64,000 bases of DNA from Streptomyces sp. SCL15-4 (GTDB lineage: Bacteria; Actinomycetota; Actinomycetes; Streptomycetales; Streptomycetaceae). Positions 25,541 through 33,338 of the stretch are shown here, one piece after another (position 1 is the first letter of the stretch; every line of letters begins with the position of its first letter). The stretch is taken from assembly GCF_033366695.1 (NCBI RefSeq), contig NZ_JAOBTQ010000001.1, forward strand, positions 8,184,001 to 8,248,000, read 5' to 3'. The position numbers and the translations under genes were made by a program. Below the pieces are notes generated by a model. It saw only the letters and a list, made by a program, of their open reading frames with translations, was not told the origin of the DNA and did not search any database.

Positions 25541-26836
25541 TCAGATGGTCCGCAGGCCCTGCCGCAGCACGTCGAGGCCGCGATCCAGCACGGCGGGGTC
25601 GATGGTCAGCGGCGGCAGCAGCTTGACGACCTCGTCACGGCGGCCGCACAGCTCGACGATCAACCCGTGCTCGAAGGCGTACCGCTGCAGCCGCTCGCCG
25701 CGCAGCGGGCCGACGCCGAGGTCGATGCCGAGCGCCATCCCGCACCCGCGCGTCACCAGTCCCCGTCCCCGCGCGTCCAGTTCGGCGCGGAACCGGTCCA
25801 GGCGGTCGATCGAGGCGGCGAGCCGGGCGTGGAAGAGATCCTGTCGCCACAGCTCGCAGGCCGCGGTGGCGGCGACGAAGGCCAGCTGGTTGCCGCGGAA
25901 CGTCCCGGTGTGCTCGCCCGGCTCCCAGACGTCCAGCTCCCGCTTGAACAGGACCATGGAGAGCGGGAACCCGTAGCCGCTCAACGACTTGGAGAGAGTC
26001 ACCACATCGGGGGTGATCCCGGCGTGCTCGAAGCAGAAGAACCGGCCGGAGCGGCCGCAGCCGGCCTGGATCTCGTCCAGGATCAGCAGGATTCCGTGCC
26101 GCTCGGTCAGCTCACGCAGGGCGCGCAGCCAGCCGGCGCTCGCCGGATAGACGCCGCCCTCCATCTGCATCGGTTCCACGATCACCGCGGCGGGCAGCTC
26201 GACGCCCGAGGAGGGGTCGGTGAGCAGCCGCTCCAGGTAGCCGATCGAGTCGAACCCGCCCTGCGGACCGTCCTCGTACGGCACGAACGTGACGTCCTGC
26301 CCGCTGACCCCGCCCGCCCGGCGGGCCCGGCGGCTGCCGGTCACCGCGAGCGAACCACGTGACATGCCGTGGTACGCGCCGGTGAACGCCACCAGGCCGG
26401 AGCGGCCGGTCTGCTTGCGGGCGAGCTTGAGCGCGGCCTCCACGGCGTCGGTGCCGGTCGGCCCGGTGAACTGCACCTTGTAGTCCAGCCCGCGGGGCCG
26501 CAGCACGGTGTCGGCGAAGGCGGTCAGGAAGTCCCGCTTGGCCACGGTGTACATGTCCAAGCCGTGCGCGAGGCCGTCGGCGGCGAGGTAGTCGGCCACC
26601 CGGGCCTTGATGAAGTCGTTGTTGTGACCGTAGTTGAGCGTTCCCGCACCGCAGAAGAAGTCGACGAACGTCCGGCCGTCCTCGGCGAACAGCTCGGCGC
26701 CCTTGGCCCGTTCGAAGACGGCCGGGAACGTACGGCAGTACAGCCGGACTTCCGATTCCAGCTCCTCGAATATCTTGAACTCCGGTGCTGGCCGCGACTC
26801 GTGACCGGTGATCGGGGTGTCCTCGGCGATGTCCAT
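25541..26836 (-). CDS. Diaminobutyrate-2-oxoglutarate aminotransferase (EctB/DABA-AT-like)
   Basis: A 431-residue class III PLP aminotransferase. It has GPTGTDAVEAALKLARK, the cofactor Asp in ILDEIQAGCGRSG and the Schiff-base Lys283 in TLSKSLSGYG. The GPTGTxAVEAA segment is typical of EctB-type enzymes, which convert aspartate semialdehyde to L-2,4-diaminobutyrate. No ectA or ectC is nearby, so the diamino acid is likely a precursor for the peptide rather than for ectoine. The ATG at 26836 has GAGAGGA upstream. It is the first gene of the minus-strand biosynthetic run, followed by the carbamoyltransferase-like gene, which may act on its product. Confidence 0.9.
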   Translation of the reverse strand: MDIAEDTPITGHESRPAPEFKIFEELESEVRLYCRTFPAVFERAKGAELFAEDGRTFVDFFCGAGTLNYGHNNDFIKARVADYLAADGLAHGLDMYTVAKRDFLTAFADTVLRPRGLDYKVQFTGPTGTDAVEAALKLARKQTGRSGLVAFTGAYHGMSRGSLAVTGSRRARRAGGVSGQDVTFVPYEDGPQGGFDSIGYLERLLTDPSSGVELPAAVIVEPMQMEGGVYPASAGWLRALRELTERHGILLILDEIQAGCGRSGRFFCFEHAGITPDVVTLSKSLSGYGFPLSMVLFKRELDVWEPGEHTGTFRGNQLAFVAATAACELWRQDLFHARLAASIDRLDRFRAELDARGRGLVTRGCGMALGIDLGVGPLRGERLQRYAFEHGLIVELCGRRDEVVKLLPPLTIDPAVLDRGLDVLRQGLRTI

Positions 26837-27041
26837 CGGGTCCTCTCGGCAGGGAACGCAGCCGCTGTAGCCGCTCGTGGCAGCGCGGGTGGAGGGAGAG
26901 CCGCCATGCCCGCCGGGCGGACATGGGCAGGAGCAGCGTGCCGCCGGACCGTGGCACGGCACCAGGGAACGAATGGCAGCCGCGCGGCCGCGTCGTTGCG
27001 CGTTTGTCCCGGTCCGGCACTTCGTGCGGCCCGGTCCGGGG

Positions 27042-27707
27042 TCAGATCAGCCCGGTGCGCACCGCGTGCGCCACCGCGTGGGCCCGGTTACGTACCTGGA
27101 GCTGGCCCATCAGCTCGTAGATCACGTTCTTGACGGTGTGCTTGGAGCAACGCAGCGTCGCGGCGATCGCCTCGTTGCCGTGGCCGTCCGCCATCAGCCG
27201 CAGCACCTCCAGCTGACGGCCGGTCAGCGTCGGGGTGCCCGGCCGCCGCCCGGGCCCGGCAGGCTCCGGCGTTTCGTCGAGCAGGCGGGCCAGCGCCAGG
27301 TGGGAGAGCCGGCCCTCGCCGCGGTGAGCCGAGTGAATGGTCGCGGCCAGCCGCTCCGGCGTCGCCTCGGCGGACAGCACCATGGCCCGCGCGCCCGCCC
27401 GCAACGCCTGCAAGGCGCCGTGGCGGGACAGCACGTCGGCCACCACCAGCAGCTGCTCGCGACCGTCCGGCAGGCCGGGCCGGATGACCCCGATCGCGGC
27501 CTCCACGGTGTCGCCGACGGCCACCAGCACGTCCTGCGGGAACGGGTCCGGCGTTTCGGCCGGCCGGAGCCCCGCGCTGATCAGTTTGGCCTCCACCACC
27601 GCGCGCGCCGTCGCGTCGCTCGACCGCACCCGCACCCGCACCCGCACCCCCGCCCGCGGCGTGGTGGCGGCCGAGGCGGTCGCGGACGGGGCCGCCGTCG
27701 CGATCAC
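27042..27707 (-). CDS. LuxR/NarL-family regulator, second of a coupled pair
   Basis: A 221-residue protein with a C-terminal LuxR helix-turn-helix (LTGRQLEVLRLMADG, then AIAATLRCSKHTVKNVI) ending RNRAHAVAHAVRTGLI. The N-terminal part is a weak receiver-like domain, preceded by an Ala/Val/Arg-rich stretch with a VRVRVRV repeat. It starts with GTG at 27707, overlapping the upstream regulator stop as GTGA. The two regulators are similar in layout and C terminus, so they may be a duplication and may form heterodimers. Adjacent to the biosynthetic operon, it is a likely cluster regulator. Confidence 0.85.
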   Translation of the reverse strand: MIATAAPSATASAATTPRAGVRVRVRVRSSDATARAVVEAKLISAGLRPAETPDPFPQDVLVAVGDTVEAAIGVIRPGLPDGREQLLVVADVLSRHGALQALRAGARAMVLSAEATPERLAATIHSAHRGEGRLSHLALARLLDETPEPAGPGRRPGTPTLTGRQLEVLRLMADGHGNEAIAATLRCSKHTVKNVIYELMGQLQVRNRAHAVAHAVRTGLI

Positions 27708-28336
27708 AGCAGTCCCGTCCGCAGGGCGAAGGCCACCGCGTGAGCCCGGTTGCGCAGCTGGAACCGCCGGGTGACGTCGTGGACCACGGTGGTCACGGTC
27801 CGGGGCGAGTAGCACAGTTCACGTGCGATCTCCTCGGTCTCCCGGCCGTCCGCGACCAGCCGCAGGACCGCCCGTTCCCGCTCCGACAGCGCCGAGCCGC
27901 CGGGCGCCGCCACACCGCCCGTGTCCGGGCGGCGGACGTCGGCACCCTGGCCGTGCTTCAGCAGCCCGTTCAGCAGGTCCGGCGGCAGCGTGCAGTCACC
28001 CGCCGCGGCCGCCACCACCGTCGACGCCAGGCGCTCGGCGGTGCACTCGGAACGACGCAGCAGCCCTCGGATGCCCGCAGCGAACGCCTGGACCGCGTCA
28101 TCGGCCGCCAGTTCGGTCGCGACCAGAACCACTTCCTGTCGCTCGTCCGCCTCGCGCCCGGCCCGCACCGCGTTCATCACCTGCGGGGCCACCCGGTCCA
28201 CCATCATGACCGCGACCTGCGCCCGCTCCCCGGACAGCGCCACCGCGATGTCGCCGTGGTACTGGAGGCTGCTCCGGGTACCAGCCTCCAGTATCGGGTC
28301 CTGCGCGACGATGCTGACTCTCACCGGTTCGCCCAT
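27704..28336 (-). CDS. LuxR/NarL-family regulator, first of a coupled pair
   Basis: A 210-residue regulator whose N terminus (VRVSIVAQDPILEAGTRSSL) resembles atypical NarL-type receivers of actinomycetes, with no clear phosphorylation pocket. The C-terminal LuxR domain runs SERERAVLRLVADGRETEEI then CYSPRTVTTVVHDV. The ATG at 28336 has a strong AGGAGGAG ribosome site. It marks the right end of the peptide cluster; its promoter should lie in the gap to its right. Confidence 0.87.
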   Translation of the reverse strand: MGEPVRVSIVAQDPILEAGTRSSLQYHGDIAVALSGERAQVAVMMVDRVAPQVMNAVRAGREADERQEVVLVATELAADDAVQAFAAGIRGLLRRSECTAERLASTVVAAAAGDCTLPPDLLNGLLKHGQGADVRRPDTGGVAAPGGSALSERERAVLRLVADGRETEEIARELCYSPRTVTTVVHDVTRRFQLRNRAHAVAFALRTGLL

Positions 28337-29129
28337 CGGCTCCTCCTGGGAATCGGCCTCTGCCTGACAGGACAAGAGCATCGGCCGCGGCGCCACGAGC
28401 GGCATCGGGGGCGGGCACCCAGTTTCTCCGACCCGACGACGGCGCGGACCGGCAGCGCCGCGACCGCCCCGCACCACCGTCCCCGCGCCCTTCACCGCCC
28501 GCCCGGCCCTGCGCCCGCAGTCGCCGTCCGCACCGCCCCACCTGCCCGCCGCCACCGGGTTCCGACGGGCACCGCCGGTGCACCGCCGGGCCCGCAACGG
28601 AAACATGGGGGCGATGCCCCCATATCCGCTACGGCCCTTCCCCGAGACCCCGCCGAAGAGCGGCGGGAAGGACCACCGCACCGGCCGCCGGCTCTCCTCC
28701 GGAGCGACGACGCCCCGCCGCCGATGAGGACCGCGACGGGGTCACCGGCGCCCCGGCTGCTGCCGATCCGACCCACGCCGAACTCGACGCGCAACGCCGC
28801 GCGGCCCGGGCGCTGGCTGCCCGAGGCGCCTCGGGCAGCCAGTGGGCGGGCGTGGGCCCGGGCGACAGCCGAGGGCCTCACTTCGGTGGCGGACGTACTG
28901 ACCGGACAAGAGCCGGCACCGGACGCGCCGGCCGGCACGAGAAGCGGTGCGGGATCAGATCACCGCACGGCTGCCCACTTGACCCGGGTCGGCGTCGGCG
29001 CATTGGCCGACTGTTCTTCGAGTTCGTCCAATTCGCACGACGCGCGGTGTACCGCTCCCGCAATTGGAGACGCAGCACGCGTCGGACCGTAGAAGGCCCA
29101 GCCGCCGCAGAAAGGGGCCGGGAACACGC
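28337..29129. other. Non-coding boundary region right of the peptide cluster
   Basis: About 790 bp with no convincing gene on either strand. It should hold the promoter of the regulator pair, contains the perfect palindrome listed next, and leads into an IS630 remnant. I take it as the edge between the biosynthetic cluster and the accessory mosaic. Confidence 0.5.
28813..28842. terminator. Perfect 30-bp palindrome, terminator-like
   Basis: CTGGCTGCCCGAGGC is followed directly by its reverse complement. It can fold into a hairpin with about a 13-bp stem and GC-rich tetraloop. No gene reads into it directly, so it may be a leftover terminator or a protein-binding site. Confidence 0.5.
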
Positions 29130-29400
29130 CGGCGGCGCTGAAGCCGATCCGCGCCGCCCGGCCCGCCGGCGCCCCCATCTACGTGATCCTGGACAACCTG
29201 TCCGCCCACAAAGGCGCCTACATCCGCCGCTGGGCGAAGAAAAACAAGGTCGAGCTCGGGCCCTGCACGCCTACCTGCGCTGGCGCAACGCCAACGCCCG
29301 TCACCGCGACGTCCTGGCCGCCGAACGCAAGGAACGCGCTCGCGTCCGCAGCGAGCAAGGCATCCGCCGGGGCGGACGCCCCCTCGCCACCGGAGCCTGA
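29130..29400 (+). pseudogene. IS630-family transposase remnant, internally deleted
   Basis: Reading frame one gives PIYVILDNLSAHKGAYIRRW followed by KKNKVEL, the central DDE block with its second Asp. From about 29258 the match continues in another frame as ALHAYLRWRNANARHRDV and ends RGGRPLATGA with a TGA. The segment that would carry the catalytic Glu is missing at the junction. The 5' half of the gene is absent, so this is a dead fragment. Confidence 0.75.
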
Positions 29401-29421
29401 TCAGGCGATCCAGCGCAGGCG

Positions 29422-29961
29422 TCAGATCCTCGCACCACGGGCGATGCGGTACAGCACGTTCGGACGCAATGGCCCTTCGGGGGCGGTGGGGTCGTCGAAG
29501 TCGTCGACCGGGTCCCGGGTCATGCCGATCCGTCGCATCACTGCCTGCGAACGGAGGTTGGTGGCCGTTGTCACAGCAAGGATCTCGGAAAGCCCAAGAG
29601 TGTCGAAGCCGTGGGCCAGGACTGCCAGCGCGGCCTCGGTGGCGTAGCCCTGGCCCCAGGCCGAGCGGGCGAGCCTCCAGCCGATCTCCACTCCCGTGAA
29701 CGGCATGCCGTCATCCACCTGGTCCAAGCCCGCGAAGCCGATGAACGCGCCCGTGGCCCGCACCTCGACCGCCCACCATCCGTAGCCTCGCTGGTCGAAC
29801 TCGGCCTGGAAGCGGGCCACGGAGGCATCGCACTGTTCACGGGTAAGCAGGTCACCCAAGTGCTCCCGAACCTCGGGATCGGCGTTCATCGCCGCCCATG
29901 GTCCAAGGTCGGAGTCCCGCCATCGACGGAGAGTGAGGCGATCGGTACGCAGTTCAGCCAT
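29422..29961 (-). CDS. GNAT acetyltransferase, RimJ/RimL-like
   Basis: A 179-residue protein beginning MAELRTDRLTLRRWRDSDL, the standard start of RimJ-type N-acetyltransferases. The acetyl-CoA-binding segment is visible as RSAWGQGYATEAALAVLAHG, followed by NLRSQAVMRRIGM. Such proteins acetylate protein N termini or small amines such as antibiotics. The stop at 29422 lies 22 bp from the transposase remnant. It has no operon partner, and its substrate cannot be predicted. Confidence 0.85.
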   Translation of the reverse strand: MAELRTDRLTLRRWRDSDLGPWAAMNADPEVREHLGDLLTREQCDASVARFQAEFDQRGYGWWAVEVRATGAFIGFAGLDQVDDGMPFTGVEIGWRLARSAWGQGYATEAALAVLAHGFDTLGLSEILAVTTATNLRSQAVMRRIGMTRDPVDDFDDPTAPEGPLRPNVLYRIARGARI

Positions 29962-30366
29962 GCTGCCCAAGCCAACGTGAGCTGTGCGCCCGAGGCAATC
30001 CCCTTTTTTCCTCAGGACGACATCGCCACGCAGAAGGAAGGATGAAGAAGGGCAGCAGTCGTGCCCTCCTCTCCGTGCCGAAGGCGTCGGCCATGGGGGG
30101 GCTGGGCCGGCTCGGGCCGCTGGCCTCGGCCCGACCGTCTTCCGTCCCATCGACACCGACGAGAAGAGAGGAACCCGGTTCCCTTTGCTCGAAGGCCCGG
30201 CGACGGCAGGCGGGCGGTCCTTGGTCTCGGCCGTGACCAAGACCACCGCTCCTGAGCCGACCGAGGCTCAAGCGGGTGGCTGCGTGGTACCTGCCGCCGG
30301 TGTACGCCGAGGGAAGAGTGCCCTCCCGCATTTGACTGACCGATCACTCTCCTACATGCTGTCCTC
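29962..30366. other. Divergent intergenic region
   Basis: 405 bp between the GNAT and TetR genes. Several frames are open, but none has family-like sequence. I see only promoter space. Confidence 0.5.
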
Positions 30367-30930
30367 ATGCCCAGGCCGAGGAGTGACGACAAGCGCGCGG
30401 CGATCATGGCCGCCGCCACGCGGATCATCGCTGTCCAGGGACTGGGGGCGGCGACGGCGGCGATCGCGAAGGAGGCCGGTGTCTCGAACGGGTCGCTGTT
30501 CACCTACTTCGACACCAAGGCGGATCTACTGAACCAGCTTTACCTGGAGCTGAAGGGCGAGATGGGGGCAGCCGCGCTCGGCGGCCTGCCCGCAGCCGAT
30601 GCGCGCACCCAGATGCTGCACGTGTGGTCACGATGGATGGACTGGGCAACGGCCTATCCCCTGAAGCGCCGCACTCTGGCCCAGCTCCAGGTCTCCGACG
30701 AGATCACGGCGTCCACCCGTGAGTCCACACACCGGATCATGACAGGCATCGGGGAGATCCTGGAGCGCAGCCGGGCGAACGGCCCGATGCGCGACGCCCC
30801 GGCGGCTTTGGTGTTCGCGCTGTCCAATGCCCTGGCCGAGGCCACCATCGACTACATCATCGGCGACCCGGACCGTGCCGACGCGCACAAGCAGTCCGGT
30901 TTCGACGCACTCTGGCGGATGATCGGCTGA
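30367..30930 (+). CDS. TetR-family repressor
   Basis: A 187-residue regulator with an N-terminal TetR helix-turn-helix: RAAIMAAATRIIAVQGLGAA, then AIAKEAGVSNGSLFTYFDTKADLL. The C-terminal ligand domain is typical in length. It precedes the SDR gene on the same strand, and a near-perfect palindrome in the gap between them is the probable operator. The likely picture is a repressor controlling a dehydrogenase that acts on the inducer. Confidence 0.92.
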   Translation: MPRPRSDDKRAAIMAAATRIIAVQGLGAATAAIAKEAGVSNGSLFTYFDTKADLLNQLYLELKGEMGAAALGGLPAADARTQMLHVWSRWMDWATAYPLKRRTLAQLQVSDEITASTRESTHRIMTGIGEILERSRANGPMRDAPAALVFALSNALAEATIDYIIGDPDRADAHKQSGFDALWRMIG

Positions 30931-30971
30931 CCCGCCCCGGACCCATTTCCTCGCACTCGCGCACACCCATA

Positions 30972-30993
30972 AATGACTGTCTAGTCAGACATT
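30972..30993. promoter_or_regulatory. Candidate TetR operator
   Basis: An inverted repeat of 22 bp with 20 positions symmetric: left half AATGACTGTCT, right half AGTCAGACATT. It lies 13 bp upstream of the SDR start, where it would block transcription. I found no clear second copy before the TetR gene. Confidence 0.65.
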
Positions 30994-31006
30994 CACAAGG
31001 AGTGTC

Positions 31007-31909
31007 ATGCCCGACAAGGTGTACGTCATCACCGGCCCGACCTCCGGCTTCGGCCGCCGCACCGCCCTCGAACTGGCCAAGCACGGCACCGTCGTGCTGG
31101 TCGGCCGCGACGCAGCCAAGCTCGACGACGTGCGCAGCAGCATCGAAGGCAGAGACGGAAAGGCCGTGTCCGTCCTCTGCGACCTCTCGGACCTGACGAG
31201 CGTGCGACGCGCCGTCGCTCAGATCACCTCGCTCGGCCTTCCGATCACTGGCGTGCTCAACAACGCCGGGATCTTCCCCACCCGTCCCGGTACGAACGCC
31301 CTCGGCTGGGACATCACCTACGCGACCAACCACATCGGGCCTTTCGTGTTCACCGAGACGCTCGTGCCCCACCTCGAAGACGGCACACAGGTGGTGTTCA
31401 TCGTCTCGGCTGTGGAGGATCCGGAGCGCAAGGCCGCCACCATGTCCGGCTTCCGCGGCGCCCGGTACATCTCGGCCGAGGCGAGCACCCGTGGCGAGTG
31501 GAAGCCCGGCGGCTCGAAACTGCCCGGAGGAGACGCCTACGCCACGTCCAAGCAGTGCAACCTGGCAACGGTGCTCGCCTTCGCCCGCGAAACACCCCGA
31601 CTGCGGTTCAACGCCATCGAGCCCGGCTTCGCGCCCGGCACGAATCTCGGCCGTGACGCCGGCCTGCTCCTGCGTCTGCTGTCGAAGTGCGTGCTCTCGC
31701 CACTGGCCCCGCTCATCAAGTACTGGACCAACCCGGGCACCGCTGCTCGCATGATCACCCGGATACTCACCGACGAATCGGACACCACCGGCGTCTACTA
31801 CGACGAGAAAGGACGACCAATGCGGGGTTCCGCACAGGTGCACGACCCGGCGTTCAACGCCCGGGTAGTCGCCGAGACCCGTGCACTACTGGGGACAGCG
31901 CACGTCTGA
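31007..31909 (+). CDS. Short-chain dehydrogenase/reductase
   Basis: A 300-residue Rossmann-fold enzyme. Visible are the cofactor motif TGPTSGFGRRTA, the NNAGI motif, Ser in IVSAVEDP and the YxxxK-type catalytic pair in YATSKQCN. It resembles the protochlorophyllide-reductase-like SDR group common in actinomycetes. The ribosome site is AAGGAGTG. It is preceded by a palindromic operator and a TetR gene, so it is probably inducible. The substrate is unknown. Confidence 0.9.
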   Translation: MPDKVYVITGPTSGFGRRTALELAKHGTVVLVGRDAAKLDDVRSSIEGRDGKAVSVLCDLSDLTSVRRAVAQITSLGLPITGVLNNAGIFPTRPGTNALGWDITYATNHIGPFVFTETLVPHLEDGTQVVFIVSAVEDPERKAATMSGFRGARYISAEASTRGEWKPGGSKLPGGDAYATSKQCNLATVLAFARETPRLRFNAIEPGFAPGTNLGRDAGLLLRLLSKCVLSPLAPLIKYWTNPGTAARMITRILTDESDTTGVYYDEKGRPMRGSAQVHDPAFNARVVAETRALLGTAHV

Positions 31910-32025
31910 GGAAAGACTTCGGGTAGTCCCCGGGCAACCGGACTCGGCCCACCGTACGGATGGCTTCGCCCCCGCTCGGCCCGCACCTGATAGGCATCGA
32001 GCGTGTCGCGAGAGGAGTCCGGCCA

Positions 32026-32800
32026 GTGAGCCTCCCGCACCCCGCCCAGCAGGTGAAGAAGCGTATGGGGTCGTACCCGCGTGTCCGCACCGAGGGCGGC
32101 GGCCGGACGGTGGTCTCGCAGGCCGGGGGCGTGCTGCTGGTCGAGACCGTCCGCAAGACCGGTCCGGACGCCGCGATATCAGCGGCGCTGACGCCGTGGC
32201 GGAAGTCACGGTCGGTGGACGACCCGGGCAAGATCCTGCTGGACGTGGCCCTGGCGGTCGCGCTGGGCGGCGAATGCCTCGCGGATGTCGCCATGCTGCG
32301 GGCCGAGCCGGCCGTGTTCGGGCCGGTGGCCCCCGACCCGACGGTCTCCCGCCTCATCGGCACCCTTGCCACTTCCGGCGAGAAGGCCCTGCAAGTCATC
32401 CGTGCCGCGCGGGCTGAAATCCAGCGACAGGTCTGGCGGTTGCCCGACGGGAAAGCGCCTGATGCGGGCGGGATGGTGACCGTCGACCTCGACGGGGTGC
32501 TGGTGATCGCGCACTCGGACAAGGAGGACGCCGCACCGACGTGGAAGTGAACCTACGGTCACCATCTGCTGATGGAGTTCGTCGACCACGGACCGGGGGG
32601 ACGGGTAAACCGGTCGCGGCCCTGCTCAGACCAGGCAACGCGGGATCAAACACGGCTGCTCAACTGGCCTTGGCCCGACTACCGGAGAAGTACCGGCGCG
32701 GGCGCCGGACGTTGATACGGACCGACTCCGCGGGCGGCACCCACGACTTCGTCGCCTGGCTCGCTCAGCGGGGACGGTGGCTGTCCCTCACGGATGTGTA
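32026..32800 (+). pseudogene. IS1380-family transposase remnant, frameshifted and 3'-truncated
   Basis: The first part (32026-32550) starts at a GTG behind AGGAG and reads SYPRVRTEGGGRTVVSQAGG through TVDLDGVLVIAHSDKEDA, as in IS1380 transposases. After a stop near 32550 the match resumes in another frame as VAALLRPGNAGSNTAAQLAL and RRGRRTLIRTDSAGGTHDFV. Homology ends near RGRWLSL, so the catalytic C terminus is lost. A short stretch around NTAAQLAL also appears deleted. Confidence 0.8.
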
Positions 32801-33338
32801 CGGCATGCGGGCGGACCGTATGAGGTCTCCTCCCGCTCTCTGCTGACATACAAGGCCCTCTTGAGCAGAAGGGTGATATGCAGCCCTTCAAGGTCCGACT
32901 CGCGGATTCCTAGGAGTACGCCGAAAGATCACCGGCTGGAATGAAGACGGCCACACTGCGACAGCCTCAAGGGCGCATCGTCCGCTGGAGGCGGGCAGTT
33001 GACGGCGCGCCCACAGCCGGGTGACGACCTCCTGACCCCCGGGCACCCGACCCCGTACCGGGACCGGGCCGGGGGCGAGCGCAGCAGATGCCGACGTTTC
33101 TCCGCAGTAGACACCGCCGCTGTGACCGTTCACGTTCGTCGGCAGGCGTGATCGTTCCGCCGCGGGTGCCGGGGGCTCTGATTACCGCTGCTGGCGGGTT
33201 CTCTTCGCGCGTACCTCTCCGTAATCACCTGGGAGGCGGAGAATTCGTAGAAGCGCATGCTGCGCGGGATGTGAGGTGCGACACTCATTCTTCTCAAGCC
33301 TGACGAGGCGTCACTGAATCGGACCACGGGGGATCGCA
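32801..33338. other. Intergenic region
   Basis: About 540 bp with no gene-like reading frame on either strand. It should contain the promoter for the NTPase gene. Confidence 0.5.

Noticed and set aside
27599..27650. Repeated CGCACC units giving a VRVRVRV stretch as a separate repeat element
   Set aside because: It lies inside the second LuxR gene's N-terminal region and is probably simple-sequence slippage, not a mobile or regulatory element.
28852..29130. 5' half of the IS630 transposase upstream of the recognised fragment
   Set aside because: No frame there shows the N-terminal HTH or first Asp block of IS630 transposases.
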